Assembly: GCF_026017845.1 (NCBI RefSeq)
Contig: NZ_CP100416.1
Location: forward strand, 7,503,326-7,567,325
From: Amycolatopsis mediterranei
Lineage (GTDB): Bacteria; Actinomycetota; Actinomycetes; Mycobacteriales; Pseudonocardiaceae
DNA length: 64,000 nucleotides
Direction: 5' to 3'
Shown here piece by piece: positions 50,520-59,001 of this stretch; position 1 is the first letter of the stretch; every line of letters begins with the position of its first letter. The position numbers and the translations under genes are program-made. The notes beneath the pieces are model-generated. The model did not search any database and was not told the origin of the DNA. It saw only the letters and a list, made by a program, of their open reading frames with translations.

Positions 50520-51734
50520 TCATGCCGACACGTCAAGCACGGTCTTGAGCCAGCCCTCCTCACGCCGGTCGAACGTCTCGTAGGCCTCGACCGCGTTCGC
50601 GGGTGCCTCATGCTGGGTGATGAAGGCCAGCGGATCGACCGCGCCGGACGCGACCATGCTCAGCAGCCGCGGCACGTAGCGGCGGTGGTTGCAGTTGCCC
50701 AGCTTGATCGTGAGGTTGCGGTTCATGGCAGCACCGAGCGGGAAGTGGTCGAACCCCGGCGGGTAGACCCCGATCACCCCGATGGTCCCCGCCTTCGCGA
50801 CGGCATCGACCGCCCACCGCACGGCCAGGCTCGGCGCGTTCCCGGGCACCCACTGCTCCCCCGACGGCGACGCGTCCGGCGCGGCCTGCGCCCGCTCCTG
50901 CTCGAACTGCTCGGCCTGCTGCGCGAGCTGCTCGGCCGCGGGCCCGCTCGACGGCCGTTGCGCGTCGACGCCGACCGCGTCGATCACCCGGTCCACCCCG
51001 ATGCCACCGGTCAGTTCCTTCACCACCGCGACCGGGTCCTCGCGGTTGAAGTCGACGGTTTCGGCGTTCTGCCCACGGGCCTTGTCCAGCCGCGACGGCA
51101 ACCCGTCGACGACGAACACCCGGCCCGCGCCCTGCCGCTTGGCCGAGGCGATGGCGAACTGCCCGACCACCCCCGCACCCAGCACCAGCACGCTGTCGCC
51201 CTGGCCGACCTCGGCCAGCCGGGCGCCGAACCACGCCGTCGGGAAGATGTCCGAAACCAGGATCGCCTGGTCGTCGCTCACCGCGTCCGGAATCCGGACC
51301 AGCGTGGTCATCGCGAACGGGATCCGCGCGTACTCGGCCTGCAGCCCGTCCACCGGCCCGGTCGTCTCCGGCCCGCCGAAGAACGACGTCCCGGCCGAAG
51401 GCCCGTTCGGGTTGGCGGTGTCGCACTGGGCGAAGTACCCGGCCCGGCAGTACGAGCACGTGCCACAGCCGATGGTGGAGGTCACCACGACCCGGTCCCC
51501 GCGGGAGAAGCCTCGCACCGCCGGGCCGACGTCCTCGACCACCCCGACGGCTTCGTGCCCCAAGATCGTCCCTGGCTGCATGCCGGGCATGGTGCCGCGG
51601 ACGAGGTGCAGGTCGGTGCCGCAGATGGCGCTGCGGGTGACGCGGATGATCGCGTCGCTGGGTTCGAGGATCTTCGGGTCGGGAACCTCGTCGATGCGGA
51701 TGTCCCCGGTTCCGTGCCAGACGACTGCTTTCAC
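50520..51734 (-). CDS. Zn-dependent alcohol dehydrogenase (formaldehyde-dehydrogenase-like)
   Basis: 404-residue MDR enzyme: catalytic zinc ICGTDLHLVRG near 38, GHEAVGVVEDVG near 58, structural zinc CGTCSYCRAGYFAQC near 93, and the coenzyme motif VLVLGAGVVGQFAIASAK near 170. SDIFPTAWFG is shared with the 28572-29708 enzyme. An extra hydrophilic segment (EQLAQQAEQFEQERAQA) of about 40 residues sits near 245. GTG 51734 has AAGGAG five bases upstream and a GAGT-15-GGGTAC promoter behind it. Substrate unproven. Confidence 0.84.
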   Translation of the reverse strand: MKAVVWHGTGDIRIDEVPDPKILEPSDAIIRVTRSAICGTDLHLVRGTMPGMQPGTILGHEAVGVVEDVGPAVRGFSRGDRVVVTSTIGCGTCSYCRAGYFAQCDTANPNGPSAGTSFFGGPETTGPVDGLQAEYARIPFAMTTLVRIPDAVSDDQAILVSDIFPTAWFGARLAEVGQGDSVLVLGAGVVGQFAIASAKRQGAGRVFVVDGLPSRLDKARGQNAETVDFNREDPVAVVKELTGGIGVDRVIDAVGVDAQRPSSGPAAEQLAQQAEQFEQERAQAAPDASPSGEQWVPGNAPSLAVRWAVDAVAKAGTIGVIGVYPPGFDHFPLGAAMNRNLTIKLGNCNHRRYVPRLLSMVASGAVDPLAFITQHEAPANAVEAYETFDRREEGWLKTVLDVSA

Positions 51735-51764
51735 TGCGGCTCCTTGAGGTTGGGAACCATCCGC

Positions 51765-51789
51765 GTACCCCGTCAGGTCGCCACTACTC
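51765..51789 (-). promoter_or_regulatory. SigB/SigF-type promoter for the 51734 dehydrogenase
   Basis: Minus strand: GAGT, 15 nt, GGGTAC. Confidence 0.5.
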
Positions 51790-51954
51790 TTCCGAGGGCA
51801 TCCGACCACGCGCCGCGTTCGTCTTGACCACGTCCCGGTGCCGTCGAACGGGCACCGAACCCGAACTGCGAAACGATCAACCAGGCACGAGCTGCGGCCC
51901 ACCGGCTCCTCCGGCGCGCCGATGCGGCTCCACGGGGGCGTCTGGTGCGAAGGG

Positions 51955-52036
51955 TGGCAGGTGAGGGATTCGAACCCCCGTAGGCTGAGCCGTCTGATTT
52001 ACAGTCAGATCCCTTTGGCCACTTGGGTAACCTGCC
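51955..52036 (-). tRNA. tRNA-Tyr (GTA)
   Basis: Class II tRNA of 82 nt with a long variable arm. The acceptor arms GGCAGGT and ACCTGCC pair perfectly; the anticodon loop reads CTGTAAA (anticodon GTA); the T-arm contains GGTTCGAATCC. The 3' CCA is not fully encoded. Confidence 0.95.
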
Positions 52037-52051
52037 CGGTCTCGGAATCGG

Positions 52052-52076
52052 GTACCCGAATGGGGGCCCGCCACAC
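52052..52076 (-). promoter_or_regulatory. SigB-like promoter in front of tRNA-Tyr
   Basis: Minus strand: GTGT, exactly 15 nt, GGGTAC, ending 15 nt before the tRNA 5' end. The hexamer is part of the palindrome GGGTACCC, so chance is possible. Confidence 0.35.
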
Positions 52077-52109
52077 TCGAAGCGGCCATCGCTGTAGTCC
52101 GTTGGCGCC

Positions 52110-52250
52110 TCAGCCACCTTCACTCGCATGGCGCTCATCCTCGTCCGAGGCGGTCGGGTCGGGCTCGCCGAGCCCTTCGTCCTGTTCGGTGGCGGGTTTG
52201 GCCTCGTCGTCCGTTTTTTCGCTGCCGCTTCGAGGATCGGTGGCGTCCAT
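52110..52250 (-). CDS. 46-residue acidic peptide
   Basis: Starts MDATDPRSGSEKTDDE and is rich in Asp/Glu; no fold expected. There is no ribosome site, but the ATG lies 9 nt after the -10 hexamer of a GGTT-15-GGGTAA promoter, the same spacing as other leaderless genes here. It lies upstream of tRNA-Tyr on the same strand. Confidence 0.45.
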   Translation of the reverse strand: MDATDPRSGSEKTDDEAKPATEQDEGLGEPDPTASDEDERHASEGG

Positions 52251-52259
52251 TCCAGGGAG

Positions 52260-52284
52260 TTACCCGGCTCGCGCAGCCGTAACC
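52260..52284 (-). promoter_or_regulatory. SigB/SigF-type promoter for the 52250 peptide
   Basis: Minus strand: GGTT, 15 nt, GGGTAA; the ATG follows after 9 nt. Confidence 0.5.
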
Positions 52285-52316
52285 GTCCGGAGCTGTTCTC
52301 GAGCCGGCGGCATCCC

Positions 52317-52830
52317 TCAGGCGCCGGCTTCTGACGCGAGCCGGTATGCAGCCGGAGCGCGTTGCCGGCCGAGGTGGTGGCGCCACAGCACCGCCGCGAG
52401 GTGGTGCAGTTCCGGCAGGGACGTTGCCGTCCGACGAATGGAGCACCGACTCGAGCGGGCCACCTCCAGCGTCCCGCCGAGGATGTCACCCGCGGGCGCC
52501 GACGAACGGCAGCCCCAGGCCTTTGTCGACGTACACGTTGTCGTAGGCGGGCGCGAGGTAGGCGCCGTGACGGTGGAACGCCAGGAGTGCACCAGTCGAT
52601 CCGGGCGCCGGACCCCTGGGTGGTCCGCAGGAATCCGGTCGGCAGCACGGATCCACCCGGCTCAGCTGCAGGTCCGAGTCGCCGAGCCGATGTGGAACTG
52701 CAGCGGCAACTCCTGCTCCACGCCGACTCCTACGGCCTCGTACACCGGCCAGGCGTGCAGCACCGGATCAGTCAGCACCTCGTCCCGGGCCCGCAGCCAA
52801 TCCTCCGCTCGGCGGCGGGCTTCGTCGTCG
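52317..52830 (-). pseudogene. Amidohydrolase (COG2159-like) remnant with frameshifts
   Basis: Family-like pieces follow in order but in different frames: ARDEVLTDPVLHAWPVYEAVG and ELPLQFHIG (to about 52690), GDSDLQLSRVDP, LPTGFLRTTQGSGARI, FHRHGAYLAPAYDNVYVDKGLG (about 52580-52500) and LPELHHLAAVLWRHHLGR (about 52410-52360). Together they resemble the C-terminal half of metal-dependent amidohydrolases of the TIM-barrel type. At least three frame changes and internal stops show decay. The N-terminal half with the HxH site is gone. Confidence 0.65.
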
Positions 52831-52947
52831 GCAGGCCCGGCGGAAGACGCCTCCGCCGGCCCGGACCGCCCGCCGGGCGTCAAGAAACCGGCAGGAGGAC
52901 CGGACAGTGCGCCGCGAACCCGGCCGCAGCGCCGTACTTCTGGGCAG

Positions 52948-53394
52948 ATGCACGCCGTGGAGATGGCCGAGGAATGCCCGGTCGTCGAGCTGGACTCCAA
53001 TGCACTGGACGCCGTGCGGATGCTGGCCGCGCGCCGGCTGCCGGGCATCGTGGTGACCGACCGCGCCGGCTGCCCGCAGTCGATCCTGCCCGCGTCCCAC
53101 GTGGTGCGGCTCCTGGTGCCGAGCTACGTGCGCGACGACCCGTCGCCGGCCGGGGTGCTCGACGAATCGATGGCCGACCGGGTCGCGGACAAACTGGGCG
53201 GCAAAACCGTGCGCACGCTGCTGCCGGAGAAGCCCTCGGAGCTGCCGCGGGTGCAGGCCGACGACACGATCGTGGAGGTCGCGGCGATCATGGCCCGCCT
53301 CCGCTGCCCGCTGGTCGCGGTGATGGAGGACAAGCGGCTGCTCGGCGTGATCTCCGCGTCTCGCCTGCTGGAGCTGGCCCTCTCCCCGCACTGA
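52948..53394 (+). CDS. Tandem CBS-domain protein
   Basis: 148 residues forming two CBS motifs ([60 protein letters not shown]), a Bateman module that usually senses adenine nucleotides. It lies 22 bp before the ArsB/NhaD-type permease on the same strand and probably regulates it or shares its operon. The ATG at 52948 has only a weak ribosome site; GTG or ATG codons a few residues later are alternatives. Confidence 0.83.
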   Translation: MHAVEMAEECPVVELDSNALDAVRMLAARRLPGIVVTDRAGCPQSILPASHVVRLLVPSYVRDDPSPAGVLDESMADRVADKLGGKTVRTLLPEKPSELPRVQADDTIVEVAAIMARLRCPLVAVMEDKRLLGVISASRLLELALSPH

Positions 53395-53416
53395 CCCCCC
53401 GGGCGGGGGCGGCGCG

Positions 53417-54709
53417 ATGAGCACCGTCCTCGCCATCGCGGTGTTCGTCGTCGCCTACGTCTTCATCGCCACCGAGAAACTGCCCAAGACGGCGGTCGCG
53501 CTGGCCGGTGCCGGCGTCGTGCTGGCGTTCGGCGTGACCGATTCGGCGGACGCGTTTTACTCCGACGACACCGGCATCGACTGGGACGTCATCTTCCTGC
53601 TGCTCGGGATGATGATCATCGTCGGCGTGCTGCGCCGCACCGGCGTGTTCGAGTACATCGCGATCTGGGCGGCCAAGCGCGCCAAGGGCTCGCCACTGCG
53701 GGGGATGATCCTGCTGGTGCTGATCACCGCGATCGCGTCGGCGTTCCTGGACAACGTCACCACGGTGCTGCTGATCGCGCCGGTCACGCTGCTGGTGTGC
53801 GACCGGCTCGACATCAGGCCGACACCGTTCCTCATCGCCGAAGTCCTCGCGTCCAACATCGGGGGCGCCGCGACCCTGATCGGCGACCCGCCGAACATCA
53901 TCATCGGCAGCCGCGCCGGCCTGTCCTTCAACGACTTCCTGGTCAACATGACCCCGATCGTCGCGATCGAGCTGGTCGCGTTCACGCTCGCGCTGCGCTG
54001 GGTGTTCCGCGGCTCGTTCGCCGTCGACCCCGCCCGTGCCGCGGAGGTCATGCGGCTCAACGAGCGTGAGGCGATCCGCGACCCGCGGCTGCTGGTCAAG
54101 TGCGGCGCGGTCCTGCTCGCGGTGTTCGCCGCGTTCGTCGGCCACTCGCTGGTCCCCATCGAGCCGTCGATCGTCGCGCTGCCCGGCGCCGGGATCCTGG
54201 TCCTGCTCTCGCGGGTGGAGCCGCGGGACTACCTCGCCGGCGTCGAGTGGGAAACCCTGCTGTTCTTCGCCGGGCTGTTTGTGATGATCGGCGCGCTGGT
54301 CAAAACCGGTGTCATCGGCAACCTGGCCGAACTCGCCGCGAAAGCGACCGGCGGCAACGCGCTCGTCGCGGTCATGCTCATCCTCGTCGTGTCCACGCTG
54401 CTGTCCGGCGTGATCGACAGCATCCCTACGTGGGCGAAGATGAGCCCGCTGGTGCTCGCGCTCACCCAGGACATCCCGGATCCCGCGCATTCCGAGGCGC
54501 TGTGGTGGTCGCTGGCGCTGGGAGCCGACTTCGGCGGCAACATGACGGCCATCGGCGCGAGCGCGAACGTCGTGATGCTCGGTACCGCGGCCCGCTCCGG
54601 CAGCCCGATCTCGTTCTGGGAGTTCACCCGCAAGGGCGCGCAGGTCACGCTGCTCACCGTCCTGATCGCCGCGCCGTACCTGTGGCTGCGCTACTTCGTC
54701 TTCGGCTGA
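53417..54709 (+). CDS. ArsB/NhaD-superfamily ion transporter
   Basis: 430 residues with about eleven membrane helices. It shows the two inverted family repeats: [20 protein letters not shown] followed by [20 protein letters not shown], and [18 protein letters not shown] followed by [21 protein letters not shown]. These are substrate-site hairpins of the ion-transporter/NhaD group. The substrate may be an anion, arsenite or Na+/H+. A CBS protein is encoded just upstream, a common pairing. Confidence 0.85.
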   Translation: MSTVLAIAVFVVAYVFIATEKLPKTAVALAGAGVVLAFGVTDSADAFYSDDTGIDWDVIFLLLGMMIIVGVLRRTGVFEYIAIWAAKRAKGSPLRGMILLVLITAIASAFLDNVTTVLLIAPVTLLVCDRLDIRPTPFLIAEVLASNIGGAATLIGDPPNIIIGSRAGLSFNDFLVNMTPIVAIELVAFTLALRWVFRGSFAVDPARAAEVMRLNEREAIRDPRLLVKCGAVLLAVFAAFVGHSLVPIEPSIVALPGAGILVLLSRVEPRDYLAGVEWETLLFFAGLFVMIGALVKTGVIGNLAELAAKATGGNALVAVMLILVVSTLLSGVIDSIPTWAKMSPLVLALTQDIPDPAHSEALWWSLALGADFGGNMTAIGASANVVMLGTAARSGSPISFWEFTRKGAQVTLLTVLIAAPYLWLRYFVFG

Positions 54710-54833
54710 ACGGCCGCCAGGCGGTACGGGCGTCCAATAAGGACAATCGTGGCCGCCGTCGGCGTAGGATGACACCCGGTGTGCCGGGAAGCCTGGTCGG
54801 CGCCATACTTACGCGCGCGAAACGAGGCTTCCC

Positions 54834-55739
54834 ATGACGATCGACGCCATCGACCTGACCAAGCAATACCGCGACGTTCTCGCGGTGGACGACGTGACGC
54901 TGCGCGTCGCACCCGGCGAGATCTACGCCCTGCTCGGCCTCAACGGTGCCGGCAAGACGACCACGATCCGGATGCTGCTCGGCCTGCTGCGCCCCACCCA
55001 CGGCCAAGTACGGCTGTTCGGCGAACAGGTCGAACCCGGCCGCAACGCCGTCTGGGCCCAGGTCGGCTACCTCGTCGAAACACCCTCCGCCTACCCGGAA
55101 CTCACCGTCACCGAAAACCTCCAGGTGATCGCCCGGCTGCGCGGCCTACGCAACGAGAAAACCGTGACCGACGCCATCGCCCGGCTCGGCCTGCAACCCC
55201 ACGCCCACCACCGCGCGCAAACGCTTTCCCTGGGCAACAAGCAACGGCTCGGCCTGGCCAAAGCACTGCTGCACCAGCCCGAGCTGCTGATCCTCGACGA
55301 ACCCGCCAACGGCCTCGACCCCGCCGGCGTCGCCGAGATCCGCACCCTGCTCCACGACCTCGCCCACCACGACGGCGTGACGATCCTGCTCTCCAGCCAC
55401 ATCCTCACCGAAGTCGCCCGCCTGGCCGACCGCATCGGCGTCCTCGACCACGGACGGCTGGCCTGGGAAGGCAGCACCGCCGACCTGACCGCGCAGGCCC
55501 GTCCACAGCTGCGCATCGCGGTACGAGACCGCGGTCGTGCTGCGGCCACGTTGCGCGCGGCCGGCCATCCCGCCGAGGACGACGGAGACGGCGGGCTCAT
55601 CCTCACCGGCGACCACGCGATCCGGCACCCCGACGAGATCGCCACCCGGCTCGTCACCGCGGGATGCCCGCCCACCCACCTCGCCGTGGAACAGGACGAC
55701 CTGGAAACCTGCTTCCTCCGCCTGGTCGATCCGCGATGA
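54834..55739 (+). CDS. ABC exporter ATP-binding protein (BcrA/CcmA type)
   Basis: 301 residues. Walker A LLGLNGAGKTTTIRMLLG near residue 40, the signature LSLGNKQRLGLAKALL near 130 and Walker B LLILDEPANGLDPAG near 155. A C-terminal extension of about 80 residues is typical of drug and lantibiotic exporters. ATG 54834 has GAGG six bases upstream. The stop overlaps the permease ATG (ATGA), giving a two-gene exporter. Confidence 0.9.
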   Translation: MTIDAIDLTKQYRDVLAVDDVTLRVAPGEIYALLGLNGAGKTTTIRMLLGLLRPTHGQVRLFGEQVEPGRNAVWAQVGYLVETPSAYPELTVTENLQVIARLRGLRNEKTVTDAIARLGLQPHAHHRAQTLSLGNKQRLGLAKALLHQPELLILDEPANGLDPAGVAEIRTLLHDLAHHDGVTILLSSHILTEVARLADRIGVLDHGRLAWEGSTADLTAQARPQLRIAVRDRGRAAATLRAAGHPAEDDGDGGLILTGDHAIRHPDEIATRLVTAGCPPTHLAVEQDDLETCFLRLVDPR

Positions 55740-56515
55740 GCGCCGCCGCCTGGGCGGAACTGCTCAAAGCACGCCGATCCCGCCTGCCGTGGGTGACCGC
55801 ACTCGCGTTCACCATCGCGGCCGGGTTCGGCGGCCTGGTCATGTTCATCCTGCAGGACCTCAGCCGTGCTCGCGCCCTCGGACTGCTCGGCACCAAGGCC
55901 GCCCTCACCGGCGGCACCGCCGACTGGCCCGCCTACTTCGTGCTGCTCACCCAGACCATCGCCGTCGGCGGCTCCGTCCTGTTCGGCGTCATCGTCGTCT
56001 GGACGTTCGGCCGGGAATTCAGCCAGGGCACCGTCAAGGACCTCCTGGCCCTGCCCACCCCACGCACGACGATCGTCGCCGCCAAGTTCGCGGTCACCGC
56101 GGTCTGGTGCCTGCTGCTCACGCTCCAGACATACCTGCTCGGCCTCGTCATCGGCAACTCGATCGGCCTCTCCGGCTGGTCGGCTGCCGTCGCCGCCAGC
56201 GGCCTGACGAACTTGCTGCTCACCGCGGTCATGACGATCGCTGTCGTGACCCCGTTCGCGCTGGCTGCCAGCGTCGGCCGCGGCTACCTGGCCGGAGTCG
56301 GCGCCATGTTCCTCGCTGTCTTCCTCGCCCAGGTCATCGCCCTGCTCGGCTACGGCTCCTACTTCCCCTGGTCCGTACCCGCCCTCTTCACCGGCATCGC
56401 CGGCCCGGACCGCGACCCGCCCGGCCTGCTCGGCTACACCCTCGTGGCCGTCGGCGGCGCCGCCGGCGTGCTCGGCACAGTCTCGTGGTGGAAACACGCC
56501 GACCAAGACCACTGA
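55736..56515 (+). CDS. ABC-2 type exporter permease
   Basis: 259 residues with six membrane helices (LPWVTALAFTIAAGFGGLVMFIL; YFVLLTQTIAVGGSVLFGVIVVWTFGREFSQGT; LLTAVMTIAVVTPFALAASVGRGYLAG). GREFSQGTVKDLLALP is the cytosolic coupling loop typical of BcrB-like permeases. It pairs with the ATPase encoded upstream. The family exports peptides, lipids or drugs; the substrate is unknown. Confidence 0.88.
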   Translation: MSAAAWAELLKARRSRLPWVTALAFTIAAGFGGLVMFILQDLSRARALGLLGTKAALTGGTADWPAYFVLLTQTIAVGGSVLFGVIVVWTFGREFSQGTVKDLLALPTPRTTIVAAKFAVTAVWCLLLTLQTYLLGLVIGNSIGLSGWSAAVAASGLTNLLLTAVMTIAVVTPFALAASVGRGYLAGVGAMFLAVFLAQVIALLGYGSYFPWSVPALFTGIAGPDRDPPGLLGYTLVAVGGAAGVLGTVSWWKHADQDH

Positions 56516-57231
56516 ACCCGCTGGTTCGCGGGGCAGCGTTCGAGAAAAGACGGTGTCCTGCCAGACACCGTCGCGCTGGGCGATGCGTTCGGGGACACCG
56601 AAGGCACGGTAGCCGGCATCGCCCTGACCATTCAGATACCACCTGTGGGTGACGTAGTTGAGAAGCAGCAGAACCGGAACGTCACAGCTGGGTCCACGGT
56701 CTCTCACCAATTTCACTGGGGCGCAGCGGGGGCAAACCCCCTCCTGGAACCGCGCTCAGCCGCGCCGAAGTGCACTCAACTGCCCCAGACTGCCCCAGCC
56801 GTCAAGCCGGCTGACACGAGCTCGTCAGCGATCATCGGCAGGTCCGAGCGACATACTTTGTGGCACGGTGTCCCACCTCGAGCAGCACAGCAAGAAGCAT
56901 CCACCGACATCGGCTGGGCGACACAGGACCTTCCGAAGTCATCGATGGCACTCGCCGACGCCGGTAACCCACACGGAAGCCACCTCCACCGGCGATAGGG
57001 AACACGGCAGACCCGCCGTCAGGCGTGCCCGATCACGAGCCGGCGACCGACGCGGGGTCGACACAGTGCGCACCGGAGGTACTACTGCACCGCGAAGCCG
57101 CGTCCGTGCAGCCCTGCCGACGACCACCAGAGCGGGCAGCCAGCCGTCACCGGACCGGCACCGGCAGCCGGACAGGCCGCCGTTTGGACGATCGTCAAAA
57201 TAGACACTAAATCGCCCCTACTCAGGGATAG
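56516..57231. other. 716-bp region without a supported gene
   Basis: Lies between the exporter and tRNA-Asn. A minus-strand stretch at about 56690-56520 reads like a protein fragment (YVTHRWYLNGQGDAGYRAFG, DGVWQDTVFSRTLP) but has no clean start or end and was not identified. The rest shows no gene, no repeat of the tRNA 3' end and no transposase. Confidence 0.4.
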
Positions 57232-57260
57232 CAAAAAAGCCCAGGTCACAGACCTGGGCT
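57232..57260 (-). terminator. Rho-independent terminator of tRNA-Asn
   Basis: A perfect 10-bp stem (57238-57247 with 57251-57260) with a 3-nt loop is followed on the minus strand by six T residues, just past the tRNA 3' end. Confidence 0.9.
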
Positions 57261-57263
57261 TTG

Positions 57264-57336
57264 CTCCCCCGCTTGGACTCGAACCAAGAACCCTCCGGTT
57301 AACAGCCGAATGCTCTGCCAGTTGAGCTACAGGGGA
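57264..57336 (-). tRNA. tRNA-Asn (GTT)
   Basis: 73 nt. The acceptor arms TCCCCTG and CGGGGGA pair with one G-U; the anticodon loop reads CTGTTAA (anticodon GTT); the T-loop is GGTTCGAGTCC. CCA is not encoded. Confidence 0.96.
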
Positions 57337-57502
57337 ATGTGGCTCACTTCGGGTGCCGGTCTCTCCGACCGACAAGAGGAACTTTAGCCCATGCCCGTAC
57401 CGCCTCCGACACCACCCCCCACTTGGCGCAACCACCCCCGCGAGGCCGGTTTCCTGGACAATGGACAGTCGGACGACCTAACGACGGAAGGCGTGGACGC
57501 GG

Positions 57503-57673
57503 ATGAAGAAGTTCCTGCTGGGGGCAGGCCTGGGGTACGTACTGGGCGCCAAGGCAGGTCGGGGGCGGTACGAGCAGCTCGTGCGCACCTACCGCCGGGT
57601 CGTCGACCACCCGATGGTCCAAGGCGCCGCGGGGGTCGCGCGGGCCAAGATCGGAGAGAAGCTCAAGCGCTGA
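57503..57673 (+). CDS. 56-residue YtxH-like small protein
   Basis: Starts MKKFLLGAGLGYVLGAKAGR and continues as a basic helix (GRYEQLVRTYRRVVDHPMVQGAA ... GEKLKR). The short glycine-rich hydrophobic N-terminus followed by an amphipathic helix is the YtxH-like pattern, conserved as a tiny gene in many actinobacteria. The end overlaps the 3' end of the convergent tam gene by 11 bp. Confidence 0.72.
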   Translation: MKKFLLGAGLGYVLGAKAGRGRYEQLVRTYRRVVDHPMVQGAAGVARAKIGEKLKR

Positions 57674-58445
57674 TCCGGGCCACGAAGAACACCCGGCGGA
57701 ACTCGAACCACGTCGTTCCGTCGGCGCGGGCCGGGTAGGCCGCGTCCAAGCGCGGGGCCAGTGCCGCGCGGAACTGCGCCCACGCCGCGTCGTTCAGCGC
57801 TGCGCGGATCGGGCGCAGCGCTGTGCCCGTGATCCACTCCAGCACCGGCGAGGGGCCGTGCAACGGCTGGACGTACGTCGTCTCCCAGGCGTCGACGTCA
57901 CAGCCCGCGTCGGCCAGGAGGTTCGCGTACTCCAGCGGGGTCGACACCGCGTCGTCCTCGCGCAGGACCACCTCGGCCAGGCGCGACGCCCAGGCCGGGT
58001 CCGCCGCCAGTTCGCGCGTCAGCACGTGGGACGGCGCGTCGAAGTTGCCCGGCACCTGCACTGCCAGGTAGGCACCCGAGGGCAGCGAGGCCGCCCATCG
58101 GCGGAGGAGCGAGAAGTGGTCCGGCACCCACTGCAGGACAGCGTTCGACACCACGACGTCGGTGTCCGGCGCCGGCGTCCAGTCACGGATGTCGAGCAAC
58201 TCCGCGTCGAGGCCGCGGGCGCGGGCCGCCGTCACCATTTCGGGTGAACTGTCGCTGCATTCCAAGATGGCCGTGGGCCAGCGGTCCCGCAGCGACACCG
58301 TCAAGTTGCCCGGGCCGCAGCCCAGGTCGACGACGCGCCGCGGTGCCGAAGCCCCGATGCGCGAGATCAAGTCGTGGAACGGCCGGGCCCGCAGGTCGGC
58401 GTAGTCGAGGTACTTGCCCGGGTCCCACACGAGAGCCTCCCGCAT
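57663..58445 (-). CDS. tam: Trans-aconitate 2-methyltransferase
   Basis: 260-residue class I SAM-dependent methyltransferase: WDPGKYLDYADLRARPFHDLISRI at the N-terminus and SAM motif I VVDLGCGPGNLTVSL near 40. DIRDWTPAPDTDVVVSNAVLQWVPDH lies near 85-105. The W-x-P-x-x-YL...RARP opening and the NAVLQWVPDH segment are those of Tam, which methylates trans-aconitate in the cytosol. Its only upstream spacer is filled by two palindromic operators (58449-58477), so it is probably repressed by a regulator outside the window. Confidence 0.88.
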   Translation of the reverse strand: MREALVWDPGKYLDYADLRARPFHDLISRIGASAPRRVVDLGCGPGNLTVSLRDRWPTAILECSDSSPEMVTAARARGLDAELLDIRDWTPAPDTDVVVSNAVLQWVPDHFSLLRRWAASLPSGAYLAVQVPGNFDAPSHVLTRELAADPAWASRLAEVVLREDDAVSTPLEYANLLADAGCDVDAWETTYVQPLHGPSPVLEWITGTALRPIRAALNDAAWAQFRAALAPRLDAAYPARADGTTWFEFRRVFFVARISA

Positions 58446-58448
58446 AAC

Positions 58449-58477
58449 AGTACGCTTGTACTGAGTACGAGCGTACT
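58449..58477. promoter_or_regulatory. Tandem palindromic operator upstream of tam
   Basis: Two copies of AGTAC-N4-GTACT (58449-58462 and 58464-58477) stand 1 bp apart, ending 4 nt before the tam start codon. The form is that of a TetR-like dimer site occupied by two dimers. Confidence 0.75.
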
Positions 58478-58478
58478 G

Positions 58479-59000
58479 CTACTCGGCCGGGTTGACCAGC
58501 TTCGCGGCCGCCTGCGCGGCGATGGCCTCGACCAGGGCGACGTCGGTGCCGGGGTCCGGCCGGACCTGCAGCACGGTGCCGTCGCGGCCCGGCACCTTGC
58601 GCTGCACGAACCACGCTCCCCCGGCGCCGATCTGCTGTCGGTGCCGCGAGCGGATCGAGCCCTCGACGCGCTGGTAAGCCTCGCGCGGGACCTTGCCCGG
58701 CGCCGGCAGGCGGAAGCGCACCGGCGGGAGGTCGGCCAGCACGACCGCCGCCCCGGCCGTGCCCACCTCGGACGACTCCGTCAGCGTGAAGACGCCGTCC
58801 GCCCAGGTCGCCTTGCCGACGAGGTGCCAGCCGACCCGGCGAGCGCCGTCCTCAGCAGGGATCCACAGGCCCAGGGCCGTCACGACCAGGTGGCCGCCGC
58901 CTTCGACCGGGGCGCTGTCCACGACGTCTTCGCCCGGCTCCAAGACCCCGGCGAACCCGGCGGGCGTGCGATCGCCCAGCAACCGGCGCAACAGATTCAT
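58479..59000 (-). CDS. Conserved hypothetical protein linked to dnaG
   Basis: 173 residues starting MNLLRRLLGDRTPAGFAGVL. Mostly beta-strand, with a repeated hydrophobic pattern (GGHLVVTALGLWIP, RRVGWHLVGKATW) and AWFVQRKVPGRDGTVLQVRPD near the end. No signal peptide or membrane helix. It starts one base after the dnaG stop, so it is cotranscribed with primase. Similar actinobacterial proteins are annotated only as hypothetical; no function is proposed. Confidence 0.75.
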   Translation of the reverse strand: MNLLRRLLGDRTPAGFAGVLEPGEDVVDSAPVEGGGHLVVTALGLWIPAEDGARRVGWHLVGKATWADGVFTLTESSEVGTAGAAVVLADLPPVRFRLPAPGKVPREAYQRVEGSIRSRHRQQIGAGGAWFVQRKVPGRDGTVLQVRPDPGTDVALVEAIAAQAAAKLVNPAE

Positions 59001-59001
59001 C

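Noticed and set aside
50287-50523. 60-codon minus-strand frame beginning MSGHEKRG
   Set aside because: No ribosome site or promoter, mostly biased composition, and antisense to the orphan promoter region.
55091-56716. 541-codon minus-strand frame antisense to the ABC exporter
   Set aside because: Antisense of a well-supported ATPase and permease; only the short piece near 56690-56520 looks protein-like and it is reported as unidentified.
56728-56745. GGGGG-CAAA-CCCCC hairpin
   Set aside because: Only a five-base stem, not placed at a gene end; expected by chance in GC-rich DNA.
57232-57336. Integration site at tRNA-Asn
   Set aside because: No second copy of the tRNA 3' end and no integrase in the window.
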